Below are positions 52,466 to 62,765 of a stretch of DNA of 64,000 nucleotides, piece by piece; position 1 is the first letter of the stretch; each line of letters opens with the position of its first letter. Both the position numbers and the translations under genes were made by a program. The notes under the pieces are model-generated. The model was not told where the DNA came from and ran no database searches. It worked only from the letters and a program-made list of their open reading frames with translations. The DNA comes from Rhizophagus irregularis. Its lineage: Eukaryota > Glomeromycota > Glomeromycetes > Glomerales > Glomeraceae. The stretch is from NCBI RefSeq assembly GCF_026210795.1, contig NC_089446.1, positions 2,013,001 to 2,077,000 of the forward strand, in the 5' to 3' direction.

Positions 52466-53166
52466 ATTTGAGGAATGGTTGGTTCGTTTGTATTTCCAAA
52501 ATTGGGGTTAAAGTTAAGATTAGAGTTAGGATTAGAGTTAGAGTTAGGGTTAGGGTTAGGGTTAGGGTTAGGGTTAGAGCTAGGGTTAGATGTGTTTATT
52601 TGACCATCATACTGTTGGTCATATGGCAATGGTATCGGAAGTGTTTCGATTGGGGGAGAATGGGATGATATCAAAGATCCTTTTTTATTTTTATTTTTTC
52701 GATCTTTTGGTTGACTTTTCTTCTTTTCAAATTTATAATTATCCCCATAAATTTCTCTGTGCTTTTTTTCGGCAATCCTTTCAAGAGCGCAGAAAAACTT
52801 TATCACTTCTTCCGTTTCATTGTTCCAAAGAATTCCTATTTCTTTTGATGTAAGTTTAACTTTTTTATCCACCTTTAGCTTGTTTTTAAATTCAGGGCTG
52901 GCTGATTTATTTCTTCTATATAAAATAAATATATTTTGAGGACGTGGGGGTTTTTCAAATTCGGTAATTCCCTTCCTACTTAGTCTTTCGTAACGACGAG
53001 TTTTTTTTGAATTAATCAGTAATTTATCAATGTCTAAGTAAAGTAGATGGATCGATTCTTTAATAATATCCTCGTCTGGTTTATTCGGGTCAGGTGGATA
53101 TTTTTTTTTATTCCTCTTATACGCGGGGGATTTGTTAAGCCTTCGTTTTTGTTTGTATTTACTCAT
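52069..53166 (-). CDS. MATA-type HMG-box protein 5 with 12-aa repeats (365 aa)
   Basis: ATG at 53164-53166. MSKYKQKRRLNKSPAYKR and DIIKESIHLLYLDIDKLL precede the HMG box (about residues 72-145: KPPRPQNIFILYRRN, LTSKEIGILWNNETEEVIKFF, HREIYGDNYKFEKKK). After a basic and Ser/Pro segment comes a Pro-Asn run (about residues 195-217) encoded by telomere-type repeats, then 12-aa units (ELANIPQTYNDF) to the end. The frame leaves the array through shortened units and stops (ILIILN). The array continues downstream in an open but different frame, so the C-terminus has probably been shortened recently. Closest to gene 4 at 49287, in convergent orientation. Confidence 0.87.
   Translation of the reverse strand: MSKYKQKRRLNKSPAYKRNKKKYPPDPNKPDEDIIKESIHLLYLDIDKLLINSKKTRRYERLSRKGITEFEKPPRPQNIFILYRRNKSASPEFKNKLKVDKKVKLTSKEIGILWNNETEEVIKFFCALERIAEKKHREIYGDNYKFEKKKSQPKDRKNKNKKGSLISSHSPPIETLPIPLPYDQQYDGQINTSNPSSNPNPNPNPNPNSNSNPNSNLNFNPNFGNTNEPTIPQIYEGINIPQEYEGTELANIPQEYKGIELANIPQTYNDFELANIPQAYEEIELANILQTYNDFELETIPQTNNNFELANIPQTYNDIELETIPQTNNNFELANIPQAYEEIELANILQINNNFELANILIILN
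52505..52590 (+). repeat. Interstitial telomere-type (TTAGGG) repeat inside a coding region
   Basis: Five perfect TTAGGG units (52544-52573) flanked by variants (TTAGAG, TTAGGA, TTAAGA). On the minus strand each hexamer encodes Asn-Pro within HMG protein 5. Confidence 0.9.
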
Positions 53167-55673
53167 CGTTAAAAATAATATTTTTTTTTTTAATAATAAT
53201 GGTAAAAATTTTTTTGAAAATAAATCATCAGATGTCGTAGATGTCGTTTAATTATATAGAAAAAAATTGCTTTTGTTTGAATTACTTTTAAGACGCAGCA
53301 TTGTTATTATTTGAATGTAAACACGCAATTAGTTTTCCGATCAGCGCTTTCAATTATGATGTAATAATATAAATAATATAAATTAACCCCTTTTTCGACG
53401 GACCACATGATGGGACTTACATTGATTTTTAACCTTTTCGGGAAGGATCTTTTATTCATTAATTTCTTTTCATCCATTTTCATTTTGAAAAGCGACTTTT
53501 GATCAAAAAATTGCTGTGCATTTTTGATTGACACAATTAGATGTCACATGATAAGTCACCAATGAGGAAACGTCACGATAATACTACTATAATTCGATAT
53601 TGCGATCGATACACACTACACAGCCATTCAGTGGTCAGAATGTCACATGATAATGTCATCATTTTATTTTCATGAATAAGCAATCCAAAAATAAATTTAT
53701 TGAAATATAACATGCCATCGATGAGAATATTAAGACAGGCCGGGAAGAGCATCTTCGAAAAAAAAAATAGTCAGAAATATTGTGTTAGTAAGGTCCAAAC
53801 AAAACCATAGATTTCCACGCATAGCAAATTTTTTATTGAGTTCAGGTTGGATCAATTATTGATTATATTGATTATATTGATTATATTGAAAGCATACTAT
53901 ATATGACACTTTTTTCATTTTTCGTCTGATGGTGGTAAATAAAAACAATCATTATTATCATACTTGTTTTTTTGATAAATTGAGTACAAAATAATTGTTA
54001 TATTTTATACATAGTTCTTTAGTTATTTTGTTTAAATAATTATTGGTTTACAAAGTCAGAAAATTTGTTGTTGAGTTCAATTCCAGGACAGAGAAATTAA
54101 TTTGATATCTTTATAAGTAGTTACGTTCATAATTTATTTAAGTATTAGATATTTACTGTTTTGATTGATAATATGATGTTTATTATTACTTGATCTATAT
54201 GGTGCGTTTAATACAATCTTTATGAAGTTTCTCGTATGTTCTTTATCTTTAATTCAACCATTCATTGGAAATTGGACCATATTCACGAATTATTTGAACA
54301 ATCACTGCATATCTTATATTGCTGCGCAAACTTGTCACGTGAACAAGATATCAGTATTTTATAATTTCAATTTTAAAGTTAACAAGGTTAGTTTGACACA
54401 TTAAGTATTTTAAAAGATTGTAATATGGGACATGGACCTTACACCTTACAATATTTATACTTACTTTATTATGCAAGCATTTTCTATACCACCATTCTCT
54501 TTATCTTCCCGCTACTTAACAAGAGAGATTCCATCATCTAAAATATTGTACCATTATTTATAAAAGATATGATTGGATGAATTTCTATTTAACTTCAAAT
54601 AAGTATTAGTTGTAAATCATTGTCAATCAAAAATGTCCAAAAAAAAATAAATTTTTTTACAGGTTTAAACTTAAAATATATAATGATAGCATATATTTAA
54701 TAATTATACGCACATTTTTAGAACCACTTTTTAAGATAAGATACGCGTTTTTAGTTAGATTACTAAACCAAATTCAAATTATTTAATATAATAACACGAA
54801 TTTGCCACACACGCACTAACCACACAATAATCACTGCCAAGCCATAATCTAAATCTAGTTCAAATGATAATAGTGCAGTAATGGTCCATTGTTTTCTACA
54901 TAATTCGGAAATAATCGTTTATATATAAATTTATTTCAAAAAATTAAAATTTTTGATTCATCTTTAAAATCTTTTAAAAGATGTTTTAACGATAATTTTC
55001 CCAAAAATCACGTGACTTATGATGTAACTTATACAGTATATTGTATAACGTTTCTCAATTAAGCTTAATTAAGTTTAATGACACAATAAGTACGACATTA
55101 ATAAAGGGTGGCTGGTTGCTTTCTTTGCAAGTTAGTGCAGTGATTGCCAAGAAATACTAAGAGATAAGCGAAATACAAAGAATTAAACAACCGAGTTTAA
55201 GGACTTCTTTGAAATACTAATTTGATAAATAATTAATTGTAAGAATAGTGTAAAAGGAAATCAATTTTTTTTTCTATAATATGGTATCAGATTATATATC
55301 TGAAAGATTATATTTATGATTGAAAGTTATTAAAGGTGATTGATAGACATGTTTATGAGAAAATTTCATGTGTCAAAATAATTATTTGTTCTATTCTAAA
55401 CAATTATGTCAATATAACGTAAAAGGACAAAAGTTTTTAACTTATAATAAATACATCATTTTTACGTGGGGATTTTTAAAAACGATCTTCATATTAAATA
55501 TCACCTTATTTAGTTACCGTAATTGTATGATGTCATGCGTGTTTATCGAAAAAATGTTTATAAAGGCACCGAAAGTTTTCTACTTTTCAAAAAAAAAAAA
55601 AAAAAGTCACAACTAAAGAAACAAAATTAAAAATTAAAAGAAACAAATTCAATAAACTAAATTCTAAACAAAA
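53167..55673. other. 2.5-kb intergenic region
   Basis: AT-rich, with a T-run just upstream of the minus-strand HMG start. A threefold GATTATATT run lies near 53862-53890. A short frame at 54222-54404 has no recognisable content. The last few hundred bases presumably hold the PMP3 promoter. No other gene supported. Confidence 0.5.
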
Positions 55674-55927
55674 ATGGCTGTTACTTTCTCTGATATTTTT
55701 AAGATCGCTTTCGCTATCATTCTTCCACCTTTGGGCGTCTTATTAGAAAAAGGATGTGGTCCTGACCTCTGTATTAATATACTCTTAACAATTCTTGGTT
55801 ATATTCCTGGTATGTATTTAATTAATTAGAATTTAATTGTTTTTAGAAAAAAAAAATCAATTATTAATGAAAAAAAAATAATTTTATAGGTATCATTCAC
55901 GCTCTTTATATCATCTTTAAATACTAA
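55674..55927 (+). CDS. PMP3: PMP3/UPF0057 plasma-membrane proteolipid (57 aa, two exons)
   Basis: Exon 1 is 55674-55809 (ATG; donor GTATGT) and exon 2 is 55890-55927 (acceptor TTTATAG; stop TAA). Phase 1 is kept across the 80-bp intron. The product runs MAVTFSDIFKIAFAIILPPL, then GVLLEKGCGPDLCINILLTI and LGYIPGIIHALYIIFKY. It has two hydrophobic spans around a short polar turn, the ILPPLGV and LGYIPGIIHALYII signatures, and the ~55-residue length of yeast Pmp3. Family members help set membrane potential and tolerance to cations, salt and cold. No other family fits. One of the most secure calls in the window although very short. Confidence 0.93.
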
Positions 55928-56829
55928 TGTGTAAATTAGTATAAAAAATTCACATTGGTATAAAAAATTATTATTAAAATAATTTCTAGAACTATTATAT
56001 ATTAATTCACGCTCAAATTCACACATTTATTTTGTATTTTTTGTATCATTATAATAATATATACATATATTTATTCTCTCTTTTTCATATATTATCTACT
56101 TATCATGTAATTTTTTGGTAATTTTGATAATTTTTAAAGAACTTTATTGGATAATATATATAATAAAAAGTAAAAATATTTTATTTGACCAATTAAATTA
56201 ATCTTATTTGATATTCAATTAATTACACAGTCCATTTTGCCGAATGGACATTTGTAGCGATTAACATTTATGAAAAATATTCATCGCTCAATGAAATAAA
56301 AAATTATTTTGGGAGTTTTTTTCCGGGATATTATAAATAATTTTTCGGCGAAATGTTCATTCGCCAAAATATCCATTGGGCGAAATGTCCATTAGTAAAA
56401 ATAGCTTCGGCGAAATGGAATTCGGCGAACTTTCCCTTCGGGGAAGTACCGATACCATCTATAGTATACTTTAAAAAATATAAACTAAATGTAAGCAAAT
56501 TAACAAATACTTTATTTTTTTTACCTATAAAAAAAAATGCTAAACTAAAATATGAATTACAACTTCGTTACGAAAATACAAATATTAGAAACATACAGTA
56601 TGCAAAGGAGTAGCTACAATTATCTATTCTCCTTACATCTACTGTATCTAATTCAGTGTTTACCTTAACATTTAATGCCTATTTACGATATAAGATAATC
56701 GTTGATTGATATTTTTATCTACTTCAATTTACTCTTAGTTTTCTTGGAGTCTTGAAACAATCAGAAAAAAATTTGAGTGTAGTGGTGAAGAAATTGAGCA
56801 TGATGCTGAAGAAAGTCCGCCAAATTCCA
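55928..56829. other. Spacer with GGCGAA-type repeat
   Basis: AT-rich, except for 56233-56455, which repeats words such as GGCGAAATG(T/G) and CCGAATGGA in both orientations. This looks like a short dispersed repeat. No gene supported. Confidence 0.4.
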
Positions 56830-58335
56830 TCAATTCATTTATTTAGGATTAATGTTCTGAATATTTAAAATTTGTAGGTTGTCCTTTATGATAGTCTGTG
56901 AAAATGAAACTCAAATGAATAGAAGATTAAGAGAAGTTTAAGAGAAACAAGATCATAATTCAAAAACAAATTTATCTTACCTTGTGCTGACAAATTGATA
57001 TCGAAAAATGCAAATTGATCCACCAGCACGCCATAACCTTGCGAATTGGATCCATAACCCGAGATGTATAATGCCAAAGGCTTAAATTTTTTTGCTCTCT
57101 GATCGTTGAAATCTATAGCTCATATCAATTCTGAGTACATGTCACGAAGTGTCTTCGGCATTTTAAATTTTTCGAGAAGATACTTCCGATCTGACACTCC
57201 TTGGAAGGATCTAGCTCCTTCGATTGATTGCACCAAATTCAAGAAGTCTTTTAACGGAATAAATAATCCCGTCAATCTTGCGACCGGTGAGTTTCCTTGC
57301 TTGTGTATTCACTTGCTGCCCACGATTCTTCCGATTAGCACTACTTAATAGTCCTATAAACAGTTATAAACGAATTAAAAAATGGGAAGTTGTCAATAAT
57401 TTATTGTTTATGGTAGTAGAAAGTAGTTAACTTTTTTAACTATTTAAGCACGCCTTACCCTTCATCAATTCAAAATGAAAAATAAAGTGACATCTTTTCC
57501 CACCTCTTGTATCGAACTATACACTTTCAATTTTAATATGTGGTCAATTCTTTTGAGCTCAGATGTAAGATGCTGAAGGGACCGACTATATTGATAGATC
57601 AGTATAGCATATTCTTCTTTTCTTGCTTAATATTACGAACAATTCTCTAGAATGAGAATATAGTCTCATCATTTGCTCTATACATTATATCATACTCGTT
57701 TGTGTACCTTTTGTTTTTTGTTTATGTATGAAGTTACATACACGTGCAACTGTGAACCAATGTTCTCATACAACTTTACGAGTATTTTCATCCATTCTTT
57801 ATGTGGTGCTTATGGATGTTGTATTTTCCTATCTTCGTCATTACAGCTGTACGTAAGTTTTCTAGGGAGTTCTTTCCGTATTTTCCCAATTCCTTGACAA
57901 AATCGTATGAAATAGATGGTATTCCAATTCGATCTTCTGTTAGCTTTCCACTCTAATTCGGTAAATAACGCTTTGATTGTTTCGTCATCACAATCATCAC
58001 AATCAACAATGTAGGAATGGCATAACAAATAATAATTCAGTACCATGAATTACAAAATAAAAAGAATTAATTTCGAGAAACTTACTGTTCGTAACCTAAA
58101 TCTTTTGTGAGTTCAAAGAGAACAACCTCAACAACTTTGCCCGTGCTCAATCGCAACTTCATAAAATCAGGTATAATATCATGTGCTTTTGAAAAGTGGC
58201 CTTATCTACTTTTGAGGGGTGTATCTTCCTCGTCTTCATCTCTATCATCTGTATTAGTTATCTTCTTCATCCGTCTCATCATGATCAAGAGACGATTCAT
58301 TATCAGATGATAAAGTAATAATTTCCCAAAATCTG
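56830..58335 (-). pseudogene. Decayed minus-strand gene, nuclease-like scraps
   Basis: Protein-like stretches on the minus strand are separated by intron-like or broken sequence. They are MKLRLSTGKVVEVVLFEL (about 58090-58162), CHSYIVDCDDCDDETIKALF (about 57950-58030), GRKIDGIIYSVKRLLEFGAI (about 57235-57295) continuing to KMPKTLRDMYSELI, and PLALYISGYGSNSQGYGVL to a GTAAGA donor near 56980. One in-frame stop lies between the last two. The D...E spacing in GRKIDGI...EFGAIEGAR is reminiscent of PD-(D/E)XK folds, but this is weak. It resembles, from memory, a large Rhizophagus hypothetical family. It could be the 3' part of the same locus as 58396-59385. Confidence 0.45.
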
Positions 58336-58395
58336 CTTCTAAATTAGTCTGGTAACATGACTTCTCCCTCTCCTTTGATCAAAAATAATGTTATA

Positions 58396-59385
58396 TTATT
58401 TGCCTATTTTCTTCTGGTAAATTTTATTTGAAAAGCAAATTCCATTATTATTATAAACCATTAATGACATAGAATTTTTTGTTCCGCAGTACGGACAAAA
58501 TACTATTGATCTAAAGTTATTTAAACTAGAACAAAGGTTTAATATTTGTTGTATTTACCTCTGATGCAATTGAGACAATAGGGAGATTCGTTCCGCTTAT
58601 GCTTTATTTTAAGAATCTACAAAGAGTGAAAGCGGGATGGGAATATATAAATCCCTGAATTTATTTGCTGATGAATAGCAATAACTGAGCAATTCACTTT
58701 AATATAAATAATACGGTATATCTCACTTCTCTCGTTGTATATTTTGTCTTCCAAATTCTGTAAAACAGATTTGACGATTTTTTTTTTCGCGAGATTTTTA
58801 AAAAACTCGTTAGCCTCGTTACTAAAATCCTATAGAAATAAGGGATGAAATGAAAAGCAATATATTCATAGTTAGATATGTTTTTGCAGATTAAACATTT
58901 AAAAAGAATGATTTTTATCTACCGGAGTATGTAGTCTGTGCGGATAGATGACATTCGCATTCTCTAGGTGTCTGGTATATTTATCTCGTACAATTTGGTC
59001 TTGTTGTTTGAAAATTGACCGTGTAACGGAAGTAGTATGCTCCCCCTGTAACAATAGAAAAGAATTGAACATAATTATTAAACATCAAAAATATTTAACT
59101 GATCAAAATACTCCATACCACTAGAACTACGCGTCTAGCTATAGCCTCCATCCTTTGTTGTTCTACCGACGCGATATTCTCCCAAAACTTGACGATTATC
59201 TGTGATTTCTTTTCTTTCGGAAATCGCTACACTGTTGGCGGTGTGTTAAAAAACTCAGCAGAGACCATTCATGGTTAAAAGTGAAATAAGCAGGGTCGTC
59301 TACAAGGATTCCTAACGAAAAAGACTTCAGCACTAAAAAAACCATCCCAAACGTGTCGAGAAGGGAGTATAAAATAGCCTTCCAT
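58396..59385 (-). CDS. Multi-exon protein with zinc-ribbon-like end (tentative model)
   Basis: Consecutive minus-strand exons with usable splice sites. The start MEGYFILPSRHVWDGFFSAE is at 59385. The next exon, KSQIIVKFWENIASVEQQRM, ends at donor GTATGG near 59120. Then GEHTTSVTRSIFKQQDQIVR (59045-58923, phase 0), DFSNEANEFFKNLAKKKIVK (about 58830-58740) and a short exon near 58560-58610 that reads either NESPYCLNCIR or another frame. The last exon is SIVFCPYCGTKNSMSLMVYN, with TAA at 58396-58398. The C-x2-C pair(s) suggest a zinc ribbon. Phases of the first and the last two junctions are uncertain, so this may be a partly decayed gene. Function unknown. Confidence 0.45.
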
Positions 59386-59399
59386 TATTGTGAACGCGT

Positions 59400-60597
59400 T
59401 CTTACTTCCCGGATAAAAAATTACCCGATTTGTTCACTCCGAACACTTAGTGTTGTGACTTGTGACTTGGTCTGTCAAGTCCATTGACTCGTCAAACTAA
59501 ACTGAACTGAACTGTGACTTATTTGATCATCTTTAATTCCCAATTAGTAATATAATTAAATTATGGCTTACTATAATTATTTTTGTAATGACCAAGAATG
59601 AGTGAATGAATTCGGCTTAATATTGTTATACAATTGTGATCGGTGTAGATTATAGCAATTAATCGTGGCGAAGCCAAAAATCATCAAAATTGCGCTGAAT
59701 CAATTCATCATATAACTTAGCCTACTATAGTATTTATAAGGAGAACAATATATTATTTATATTTCGATTTACGGGAAGATAATGAGGTATGATAATAATC
59801 AACTTAGTCAACCTGAGATCATCGAAGAACTTCAGCTGAGCCGATCAAACATCATTCTTCGGATCTAGAAGCAAAACTTGAGTATTAAATTGTAATTCGG
59901 GTTTTGAATAATTTTGCTATTTTATCTAAACAATATTTAATGATAATAGTAATACTAATCATATTAATAGATTAAATCGGTTAACGATTTATAAATAGTA
60001 AAGTATTAAATTAAATATTTCATTCAAGAAAGGAAACGGGATTTATATTGACATGTGAATAAAGTCAACAAACCGATAATTTAGCCACAAAATTGGGAAA
60101 TTATTAAAGGTATTGTGCCATGAACGTTTCACAGTATACTTTTTTTTTTTAAAACAATGTTTGTCGTGACATTTTATTTGGCGTTAAAAAAAATATTTTA
60201 AAAAAAGAAATTAAAAAAAAGTTCGTGGTCCAATTTAGGTAAAATGTTTGTTAAATTCATAACCCAAGTTAGAAAATAATCTCTCGTCAATTAGTATCAT
60301 AAATTGTCATAATCTTTTTTTTTTCTCATATGGGATCTTTGGTTTCGATTTTTTTTTTCTTTTCTCTTTAAACCAAAGTTTTTTTTTTCACTCTTTTTTA
60401 CCTTTTAAAAAATATTTTAATGGTACAAAAAATTGATTATTATAAAAAAGTATTATATTAGTTCAAAAGATTATTACATTGGTAAATAACACGTGAAATT
60501 AATCTTTTGAACGTTTTATTTTTAGTTATAATAGAAGGTTAAGCGTATAATTCAAATATCTTAATATCTTGTAAGAAAATACTTTGAAATATTAAAG
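59400..60597. other. Intergenic region
   Basis: Divergent upstream region between the minus-strand gene and the PB1 gene. AT-rich, with T tracts at 60303-60395. No gene supported. Confidence 0.5.
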
Positions 60598-60772
60598 ATG
60601 AGTGATAATCCTATTCCTTGGGTAAGTTGATCATAATGATAATGATCATTCTTTATTACTAGTAACTGATCCTATTAATAATACAGGTTTACGCCAATCA
60701 AAAAAATTATACTAATGGTTACGGAAATAATAAATATTCTGGAGGAAATTATAAGAAATCATCAAAACGTTC

Positions 60773-60818
<46 letters not shown>

Positions 60819-61817
60819 CATAATAATAATCATAATAACAGAAAAAGTAACCAAAATCGTTCAAGTTCATATCAACTACCGCCAAAATATATTGAATTTA
60901 ATCTATTAAATATTTCTATTGATGAATATCGTGAATCGGTCGATTATAATGTTGATGATTACAAATTGAGATTTCGTTATAAATATTTAGAAGAAGGCAT
61001 ATCAATCTTTTTAAATGATAATAAATGTAAAATTTATATTCCTGTTGATAATATTGAAGCAATCTCCAAAATACAATCAAATGCTATTGTTTTAACCTTG
61101 AAAAAAGATAAAGATAGAAAAAATTCGGTAAGTCATTCAAGTCAATTTCAAATGTTCTAAAAAAGTGAGAATTATTTAATCATTGATTTTTTTGATGATT
61201 AGATTCATTATAATTCAAAGGAAGGTTATAATATAGATGATCCTATCCGTGAAAACTTATGTAAGATAATTATATATATTTGATTCATTTTCTATATATA
61301 AGTTTTTTAACTAAAAATTTTCACAGATAAAGCAACATCAATTAGTATGATGGCTCAAGATTCAACTCCTCAACAAGTAATTGATATGACTACTTTACAT
61401 ATTCAGTACCTTATTGAAATAAATAACAGGAACAAACCAAGATTTCCCATTTCCAATTGGGGAAGATTTAACGCATCAATTCCATGTGTTCTAGTAAGTA
61501 ATTTTATCGTATTTGTTAATCGTATGATGATGTTATTATTAATTATCCTTTTTTTATTACCTTAGATGAAAGAAGATGAAATCCTTTTAAAATGTCACGT
61601 CGGCCGAGATATTCGTATATTAAACTTTATTCTACCAATTAGATATGAAGAAATAAAACGAAAAATACAAGAAGCCTTTGGAATTGCCGAAATATCAAAA
61701 TTAAAATATAAAGATGAAGATGGTGAATTTATTACAATTATTGATAACGTCGATTTTGATACTGCTTCTAAATTATATAAGAGAGAAAATAAACTTGAAA
61801 TTTGGGTTATTGAATAA
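60598..61817 (+). CDS. PB1-domain protein with poly-Asn tract (313 aa, five exons)
   Basis: Exons 60598-60621, 60687-61127, 61203-61260, 61327-61493 and 61566-61817. All introns are GT-AG with GTAAG-type donors and phases agree. The protein starts MSDNPIPW and has a long Asn/His run from an (AAT)n tract (residues about 38-60). Next is a conserved-looking segment (PPKYIEFNLLNISIDEYRES, GISIFLNDNKCKIYIPVDNI). Then comes a helical part (MAQDSTPQQVIDMTTLHIQY). The C-terminal ~80 residues resemble a PB1 domain (ILLKCHVGRDIRILNFILPI, LKYKDEDGEFITIIDNVDFD, LEIWVIE), including the acidic DEDGE cluster of type I PB1 partners. PB1 domains pair with other PB1 domains in polarity and signalling scaffolds. 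The middle part is not recognised. Confidence 0.82.
60775..60840 (+). repeat. (AAT)n microsatellite coding poly-Asn
   Basis: About sixteen AAT codons, then CAT-interrupted AAT codons, in frame in exon 2 of the PB1 gene. Length is expected to vary between isolates. Confidence 0.9.
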
Positions 61818-62765
61818 TAATTAATATTGGAGGAATAGTAATAAATTTTTTTTTTTAAAAAAACATTTATTATATTTCTTTCTATTTTTTATACATATAT
61901 TTTATTTTTTTATATTATTACTATTATATTTTACTATACTTAGCTTATGAAGATTTGCAATTTTTTATATTTTATCATACTTATTCTTTTTATATTCTAG
62001 ATATTGAGAGAGAGAAATTTAACAGAATTTATTGATAATTTTTAATAGCTTTTTTTGGGTAGTTTAAATAAATCATATTATTATACAGAAGTACATTTTT
62101 TGTTGTCAGACACTAAATTGATAATTCTGGCCCAAGTTATTAATTCTGCCCAAATTTAAGATTAGAGATGCGTAATTTGGATTAAGCATTAACTATCACA
62201 TGATTTAAATATTATATCACAAAATTCAACAAGATATACATACACTTTTCACCTCCCGAACGAGATGAAAGTAAATGTGAATTGAGGCCAAATTACAGTA
62301 TTCCAAGGGTTGATACGGTAGTCCGGCACAGTTCATGTATATGGCATAAAACATTTTGCATCCAATCATCAATTAAAGAAATTAATTACACTTCATCTAT
62401 CTATTCTTCCCTGCGTTCTGGAAGAATGTTGGAATTAATAAGTCGCATAACTTTCAAAAATTCATTCTCTCTCTTTATTTTTATTTGTCATAAGCTTTCT
62501 TATTTATCAATTTAGCTCAAAAGATTTCTTGTTCTAATGGAACGGTCGTGTACTACTGTACAAAATAGGAATTTTTATTAAAGAATTCGAAATACAGTAT
62601 ACAGTATAGTCATTATATTGACAAATAATATTTATAAACGGTATGGTTTATATATTCAGCAGTAAAAATACAAATATCACACTGTTAAGTTATTACAAAT
62701 TTAACTATATATTAATAAGAATTTTCAACTCAAAGAAACGAAGTAACAAAAATAAGTTGCTTTCT
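61818..62765. other. Spacer between convergent genes
   Basis: 3' regions of the PB1 gene and the Sel1 gene. AT-rich. No gene supported. Confidence 0.5.

Noticed and set aside
52505-52590. A chromosome end
   Set aside because: Only five perfect hexamers, inside an open coding frame, with normal genes on both sides.
54222-54404. 60-codon frame that might be a secreted peptide
   Set aside because: It begins with a hydrophobic run, but nothing else supports a gene, and AT-rich DNA gives such frames by chance.
57106-58310. Plus-strand frames at 57106-57348, 57673-57897 and 58107-58310
   Set aside because: They oppose better protein wording on the minus strand and carry low-complexity Ser or Phe runs.
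62282-62515. Plus-strand 77-codon frame between the PB1 and Sel1 genes
   Set aside because: No recognisable wording, domain or splice context; it lies in the shared 3' spacer.
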